Assembly (NCBI GenBank): GCA_030600525.1 | Contig: JAUVLX010000099.1 | Coordinates: 1 to 10,663 of the forward strand | Origin: Desulfobulbus sp. | Lineage (GTDB): Bacteria > Desulfobacterota > Desulfobulbia > Desulfobulbales > Desulfobulbaceae | Direction: 5' to 3' | Length of the DNA: 10,663 nt | In this document: positions 7,410 to 10,663 of the stretch, one piece after another | Layout of the letters: each line of letters starts with the position of its first letter | Position numbering within the stretch: the first letter of the stretch is position 1 | Translations under genes and position numbers: made by a program | Notes under the pieces: model-generated | What the model was told of the DNA's origin: nothing | The model's input: only the letters and a program-made list of their open reading frames with translations | Databases searched by the model: none

Positions 7410-9567
7410 CGCTCTGGATAGCTTCCCGAGGATCTTTGCAGCTGCCGAAAAAATCATAATACTCGATTGCTTCAAGAACCCCCGCAGCATACGGCTGTTG
7501 AGAAAAATAGATCCGCTCAATATCAATCAACTGCGATAGCTCTTCATGGTGCCGGTTAGCAACCACCGCCGCCAGAGTATTGCCGCGCATCATGTCCTCA
7601 TCGGCACCTGATCCACCAACGACGAAAACAGCTTCCAGCGGGATAGTCAGCCGTTCGACAACATAGCGTAAAGCCATCCCTTTTGAGGCCCGCAGAGGAA
7701 GAATATCAAAAAATTGCCCAAACGCGGTTTGCACAAAAACCGCCTGTTCTTCCTGATGCAGTAACTGTTTTATATCTTCGATATCAGCCTTTTCCGGATC
7801 GATATAATAACTGAGTTTAAAACGACTTTGCTCAATATTAGGCTGGATTTTGAGCCCGGGATAGTCAGCCAGCAGCTGCTTGACTATGCGCGGTGACCAC
7901 TGGTAATCAATATGCCGCGCCCAGGCAGTATCGTCGGTCAGCTTTGGCGCATGATAAATCTCGGTGCCGCTGCTGGTGATCAACACATCAGGTTCAGGGA
8001 TTTTGTGTTTTTTCATCAACTTTAAAGCGGAATTGAGACGCCTTCCTGTGGCAATTATAAAATACCCGCTGGTGCGCTCTTGCCTAATGAGTGCAACCAG
8101 CTCTTTGAGTGACTGCTTGTCACCAATCAGGTTCTGGTCAAGATCGCTGACAATGGCACGGTCTCGATACAGACCAGAACGCTGCCGAATCGGTTTGCGC
8201 AGCAACTGTTCTGAGCGTTCGGCGATAGGTTTGATGATTGTAAGGTAGCTTTTTGCATGTGCTTCCCACGAATAGTTCTCTTGAACGCCTTGCAACCCCT
8301 GTACAGAACTTTTCTGCCATAAATCCTGATCATCGAGCAGTCTCAATAAAGCGTTAGCGATTGTTTCCGGCTCCAATGGATCTATCAGGAACCCGTTCTT
8401 ACAGTTCATGATAATATCTTGCGGCCCGCCATCTTCAGTAGCGACAATCGGCAAACCACAGGCTGCCGCCTCAATCAAGGTTAAACCAAAGGGTTCTGTA
8501 AGAGCCGGGTTAACAAAAATGCCGCCAGAGGCCGCTGCAATCCGGTAAATCATTGCCACCTGATCACGTTGATGGTGCTTAGGCAGCGCCACCTTTCCGT
8601 AAAGGTCGTAGCGGTCGATAGCAATTAACAGTTCATGAAAAACTTCCTGCGCCCCCTCTTCGAGATCATCTATGTCGTCACGGTTACCGGCTATAATAAG
8701 AAGGTTCGTCAACTCCTGAAGACGAGAGGATTGCCCAAATGCTTCAATAAGAGCGCTGATGTTTTTTCGCCGGTCTGGACGCGACAGAGCCAGGATAATA
8801 GGTTTATCAGGATGGTTCAGATGGCGAGTCAGCTCTTTGCGGAGAGGACTTTGCAATTCGGTACCAGTGGATGGTGTGAATTGATTGAGATTGGTTCCTG
8901 GTGGTACAACCCGCATTTGATCGGGCTGATAGTGGTTGTACAGTTCATACTGCTCTGCAATTTCCTGACGGGTACTGGTGATGACCCGTTCTGCAGTTGC
9001 CAAGGTCTGTTCCTCCGCTGCAATCCGCCGGCTCATGTTAAAGCGGGTTTCTATCTCAGCGGCTTGCAGTCCACTGGCTAAAAGACGACTTCGCTTCACA
9101 CGGCCAAGAGAATGGCCCGTGTGAATGAGCGGAATGCCCAACAGGCTGGCCAGGTGTGAGCCAACATAACCCGCATCGGCATAATGACTATGAATAATAT
9201 CTGGATAACTGTTGTTGTCACAAAAATAAGCTGTCAGGTTGTCAGTGAAAATGTCGAGATAGTCCCAGAGCTCTTCCTTGGCCAGATATTCTTCCGGTCC
9301 GGCGTCAATACGAACAATTCTAAGGTTGGCTGCAAGTATTTCTATTTGTTTGGCATAGTCTGGCGAGACATTTCCATCAACTACGCGCTGGGTAATCAAG
9401 TCCACCTTCTGGATACCGGGCTGCTTGGCTAACGCTTGCGCAAGCTCGACCACATAAAGCGTTTGTCCGCCAGTATCTGCATCACGGCCCAATTCAAGAT
9501 TTCGCCAACGAATGAGCCCATGAATGCTTAACAGGGCAACATAGAGCCCGCCTACTTGTTGCGTCAT
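7396..9567 (-). CDS. sps: Sucrose-phosphate synthase, GT4 fused to a degenerate HAD domain
   Basis: Transfers glucose from a nucleotide sugar (UDP- or ADP-glucose) to fructose-6-phosphate, giving sucrose-6-phosphate; cytoplasmic, 723 residues. The N-terminal GT-B half has the glycine-rich loop GRDADTGGQT (27-36), IIHSHYADAGYVG, and HTGHSLGRVKRSRLL. The second half has the donor-phosphate residues Arg263 and Lys268 (SRPDRRKN) and the EX7E pair Glu358/Glu366 (EPFGLTLIE). From about 470 a sucrose-phosphatase-like HAD domain follows, with DLDQN (Asp475, Asp477, Asn479), ATGR, FKLSYYIDPE and GGSGAD (652-656). The nucleophile pair is kept, but the motif I threonine is Asn and the first motif IV aspartate is Gly652, so the domain is probably inactive as a phosphatase, as in many two-domain synthases. 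The ATG at 9567 has a strong AAGGGGGA 4 bases upstream. It is the first gene of the operon. Sucrose synthase is excluded by the HAD tail and by the phosphatase gene next door. Confidence 0.93.
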   Translation of the reverse strand: MTQQVGGLYVALLSIHGLIRWRNLELGRDADTGGQTLYVVELAQALAKQPGIQKVDLITQRVVDGNVSPDYAKQIEILAANLRIVRIDAGPEEYLAKEELWDYLDIFTDNLTAYFCDNNSYPDIIHSHYADAGYVGSHLASLLGIPLIHTGHSLGRVKRSRLLASGLQAAEIETRFNMSRRIAAEEQTLATAERVITSTRQEIAEQYELYNHYQPDQMRVVPPGTNLNQFTPSTGTELQSPLRKELTRHLNHPDKPIILALSRPDRRKNISALIEAFGQSSRLQELTNLLIIAGNRDDIDDLEEGAQEVFHELLIAIDRYDLYGKVALPKHHQRDQVAMIYRIAAASGGIFVNPALTEPFGLTLIEAAACGLPIVATEDGGPQDIIMNCKNGFLIDPLEPETIANALLRLLDDQDLWQKSSVQGLQGVQENYSWEAHAKSYLTIIKPIAERSEQLLRKPIRQRSGLYRDRAIVSDLDQNLIGDKQSLKELVALIRQERTSGYFIIATGRRLNSALKLMKKHKIPEPDVLITSSGTEIYHAPKLTDDTAWARHIDYQWSPRIVKQLLADYPGLKIQPNIEQSRFKLSYYIDPEKADIEDIKQLLHQEEQAVFVQTAFGQFFDILPLRASKGMALRYVVERLTIPLEAVFVVGGSGADEDMMRGNTLAAVVANRHHEELSQLIDIERIYFSQQPYAAGVLEAIEYYDFFGSCKDPREAIQSDDDA

Positions 9568-9586
9568 TAATCCCCCTTATAATTGC

Positions 9587-9613
9587 GATACATTTGCCTT
9601 TTAGGTGATACAT
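9587..9613 (-). promoter_or_regulatory. Phased direct repeat, possible operator of the sucrose operon
   Basis: The 7-mer GATACAT (plus strand) occurs at 9587-9593 and again at 9607-9613, exactly 20 bp apart, about two helical turns. The flanks also match partly (GCGATACATTTG and GTGATACATCCG). The pair lies 20-46 bp upstream of the synthase start codon, where a regulator would overlap the promoter or the transcript leader. No regulator gene is in the window to pair with it. Chance duplication in an A+T-rich leader is possible. Confidence 0.3.
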
Positions 9614-9816
9614 CCGGTCAACAAAGAACAGTGGTCTTTAGAAGATAAAGCCAGGTAAGATGATAATAAATTTCTCCTCTATAAAATCAAGTGTTCCCCA
9701 TTCAGCGTGTCTCCAGTTCAGGATCCCCACACAGAAAAAATGGTACTAACAGCAACACACTCGAAAATTGCGAAGGTATTGCTGTCAATGGTAAGTGGCT
9801 TGTTAGAAAGAAAACA

Positions 9817-9847
9817 AGGGGACAGAGAAAAACGTGGTGCGTCCTCT
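9817..9847. repeat. Degenerate palindromic hairpin, possible REP-like remnant or terminator
   Basis: AGGGGAC (9817-9823) pairs with GTCCTCT (9841-9847) over 7 bp with one G-T wobble; the 17-base loop contains CGTGGTGC. The GGGGACAG...CGTGG...GTCC layout resembles dispersed palindromes that I recall from deltaproteobacterial genomes near REP-associated transposases; this is memory, not a search. Read on the minus strand, the hairpin lies about 75 bp after the flavoprotein stop and is followed by TTGTTTTCTTTCT, so it could also act as a weak terminator for that gene. A second inverted pair, GAGAAAAA (9825-9832) with TTTTTCTC (9858-9865), offers an alternative fold. Confidence 0.35.
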
Positions 9848-9920
9848 ATCTTTCTCATTTTTCTCGCTGATTCTCAAGTAGTACAGCGAATTAAAAATTC
9901 AGTCCAGCCAGTTGTGCCAC

Positions 9921-10298
9921 CTATCCAAGCTTTTCCGAACCTGAAAAAACCTGTTCCACTCTCAATACTGTTGCAGCATGACCTGGATGCTTTTTCGGAT
10001 TCCATGTTTTCATATCCTCAAAAATATCCCCCTCTTTGAGGTATTCAATAGCTCCCTTAAGTTGATAGGCCTTGCCCTCATCGGTAATATAAAGAAGAGA
10101 GCCTTTGCTTCCTGCGAGAATATTTTCCTGTGTTTTCTGAAAATAATTATCCGCAATCACGATTGCGCCTTCATCCAACTTCTTCACACAGGTAACATAA
10201 ATAGTGTTAGGGACTCCATCCTCACCTACAGTGGTGAAAATGACAGGTCCCTTTCTTTCGTCCCATGCTTTACTTACTTTTTCTGGTAATACTGACAT
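9921..10298 (-). CDS. Pyridoxamine-5'-phosphate-oxidase-like FMN-binding protein
   Basis: Small cytoplasmic protein of 125 residues with the split-barrel FMN-binding fold of the pyridoxamine-5'-phosphate oxidase superfamily. Visible family features are GPVIFTTVGEDGVPNTIYV near the N-terminus, IVIADNYFQKTQENILAG in the middle (a typical flavin-contact stretch), a strand GSLLYITDEGKAYQLKG, and a C-terminal ATVLRVEQVFSGSEKL. The length is full for this short subgroup, which is common in sulfate reducers and other anaerobes and has no settled reaction; a flavin-dependent redox or binding role is inferred. It is too short and divergent to be a true PdxH. The frame is open upstream to an ATG at 10370, but ATG 10298 is chosen because AAGGAAGG lies 4 bases before it and family similarity begins there. 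It lies 353 bp upstream of the sucrose operon in the same direction; I see no functional link. Confidence 0.85.
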   Translation of the reverse strand: MSVLPEKVSKAWDERKGPVIFTTVGEDGVPNTIYVTCVKKLDEGAIVIADNYFQKTQENILAGSKGSLLYITDEGKAYQLKGAIEYLKEGDIFEDMKTWNPKKHPGHAATVLRVEQVFSGSEKLG

Positions 10299-10663
10299 TT
10301 TTCCTTCCTTTGATATTATCGAGATGCTGACCAGGCACGTGTTGCCGCTGACTAAATTACCAACCGACATGCCACGCCGTGGTGCACCAAGACTTCCATT
10401 GAAAATTCAAGAGGTTGCACGGTACTCCCGTTGCTTGTTTAATTCAAATATTTTTCAGGATATTGGGAGTTTGAATATGCTCTCACCCGATAGTGGAGCC
10501 TCTTTACAGAGCAAAAGAAGAAGATGGACGGCCTCCCTCTTGTCGGAAAGGCATAAGTCCCCTCTTCCCGCTTATGGCACTGGGCTCATACCATTCAATT
10601 TTGTATTTACGATCCCAACTCTCCCCAGCGTTGATGTTTCAAGCGGCCTTTTGTGTGGTTAAA
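10299..10663. other. Right-end intergenic region with inverted repeats, no gene identified
   Basis: The 365 bp after the flavoprotein start hold its leader and presumably its promoter; GATAAT on the minus strand at about 10310-10315 is a weak -10 candidate. Further right are inverted pairs: ACTCCC (10424-10429) with GGGAGT (10465-10470), GAGCC (10496-10500) with GGCTC (10583-10587), CTCT/AGAG (10500-10511), and CATAAG (10552-10557) with CTTATG (10571-10576). The last three could fold into one branched structure. On the minus strand all three frames have open stretches at the right edge (18 codons ending at TAA 10609-10607, 44 codons at 10638-10507, 28 codons ending near 10576), none with a good start. 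I cannot tell whether this is a repeat edge, a gene remnant or plain intergenic sequence. Confidence 0.35.

Larger units (their letters stand above)
9568..9920 (-). other. Intergenic leader upstream of the sucrose operon
   Basis: The 353 bp between the flavoprotein stop and the synthase start must hold the operon promoter unless transcription reads through from 9921-10298. On the minus strand it ends with a strong ribosome binding site (AAGGGGGA at about 9572-9579). I cannot fix convincing -35 and -10 boxes; a TTGACC on the minus strand at about 9615-9620 is a candidate -35 but has no good partner. The region also holds a phased direct repeat (9587-9613) and a degenerate hairpin (9817-9847), listed separately. 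A plus-strand open frame here has no ribosome binding site and runs antisense into the flavoprotein gene, so it is not called. Confidence 0.5.

Noticed and set aside
7410..7526. Longer start for the phosphatase, adding 39 residues
   Set aside because: The extra part lies within the synthase coding region and does not resemble a HAD N-terminus; the DMDRT motif normally sits within the first 15 residues, as it does from the triple ATG.
8635..9081. Plus-strand open frame of 148 codons inside the sucrose-phosphate synthase gene
   Set aside because: It is antisense to the conserved glycosyltransferase core, and its product has no recognisable motif.
9707..10039. Plus-strand open frame of 110 codons from the operon leader into the flavoprotein gene
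   Set aside because: It has a GTG start without a ribosome binding site, its 3' third is antisense to the flavoprotein coding sequence, and its composition is random-looking.
10299..10370. Longer start for the flavoprotein, adding 24 residues
   Set aside because: The ATG at 10298 has a strong, well-spaced AAGGAAGG, and family similarity begins there.
10204..10662. Plus-strand open frame of 152 codons at the right edge
   Set aside because: It begins inside and antisense to the flavoprotein gene, crosses that gene's ribosome binding site and likely promoter, and shows no family features.
1..10663. CRISPR arrays, tRNA, rRNA, complete insertion sequences, phage or defence genes
   Set aside because: No regularly spaced repeats, no cloverleaf or rRNA-like segments, and no intact transposase, integrase or known defence-domain coding sequence were seen on either strand.

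Overview
The window is ordinary bacterial chromosome of moderate GC. It is dominated by a four-gene sucrose synthesis and turnover operon on the minus strand, with a large plus-strand hybrid sensor kinase facing it. The style of the kinase core (a GGVAHDLNN histidine box), and the small anaerobe-type FMN-binding protein at the right, suggest a Desulfobacterota-like (deltaproteobacterial) host. This is inference from family resemblance; a gammaproteobacterial methanotroph, where the same sucrose cluster is known, is the main alternative.

Layout from left to right. Positions 2-79 hold the last 25 codons of an unidentified plus-strand gene. Positions 80-307 are a leader containing a 27-codon small ORF of doubtful status. 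Positions 308-3466 encode a 1052-residue membrane-bound hybrid histidine kinase: TM, about 500-residue periplasmic sensor, TM, HAMP, coiled coil, HisKA, HATPase, REC. A strong hairpin at 3583-3633 separates it from the convergent sucrose operon and probably terminates transcription from both sides. The minus-strand operon reads, in transcription order, sucrose-phosphate synthase (9567-7396), sucrose-phosphate phosphatase (7409-6564), PfkB-type fructokinase (6567-5671) and GH13_4 amylosucrase (5626-3674). The first three genes overlap (14 nt, then an ATGA junction) and the fourth follows after 44 nt. A 353-bp gap (9568-9920) contains the operon's leader and a degenerate hairpin repeat. Upstream, in the same orientation, is a small pyridoxamine-5'-phosphate-oxidase-like flavoprotein gene (10298-9921). 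The last 365 bp carry no gene I can identify, but hold inverted repeats and short open stretches that may be the edge of a repeat.

Function as a unit. The synthase joins a nucleotide-glucose with fructose-6-phosphate to give sucrose-6-phosphate. The phosphatase releases sucrose, a compatible solute and carbon store. Amylosucrase splits sucrose, adding glucose to alpha-1,4-glucan and freeing fructose. Fructokinase returns fructose to fructose-6-phosphate. The cluster therefore encodes both making sucrose and recycling it into glycogen-like polymer and central metabolism. The same gene set and order (sps-spp-fruK-ams) is established for halotolerant methanotrophs such as Methylomicrobium alcaliphilum, so the system is not new. 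The points most worth a second look are the degenerate phosphatase domain fused to the synthase beside an intact separate phosphatase, a changed residue at a known amylosucrase specificity position, and a phased direct repeat just upstream of the operon. I found no evidence of an undescribed defence or mobile system.
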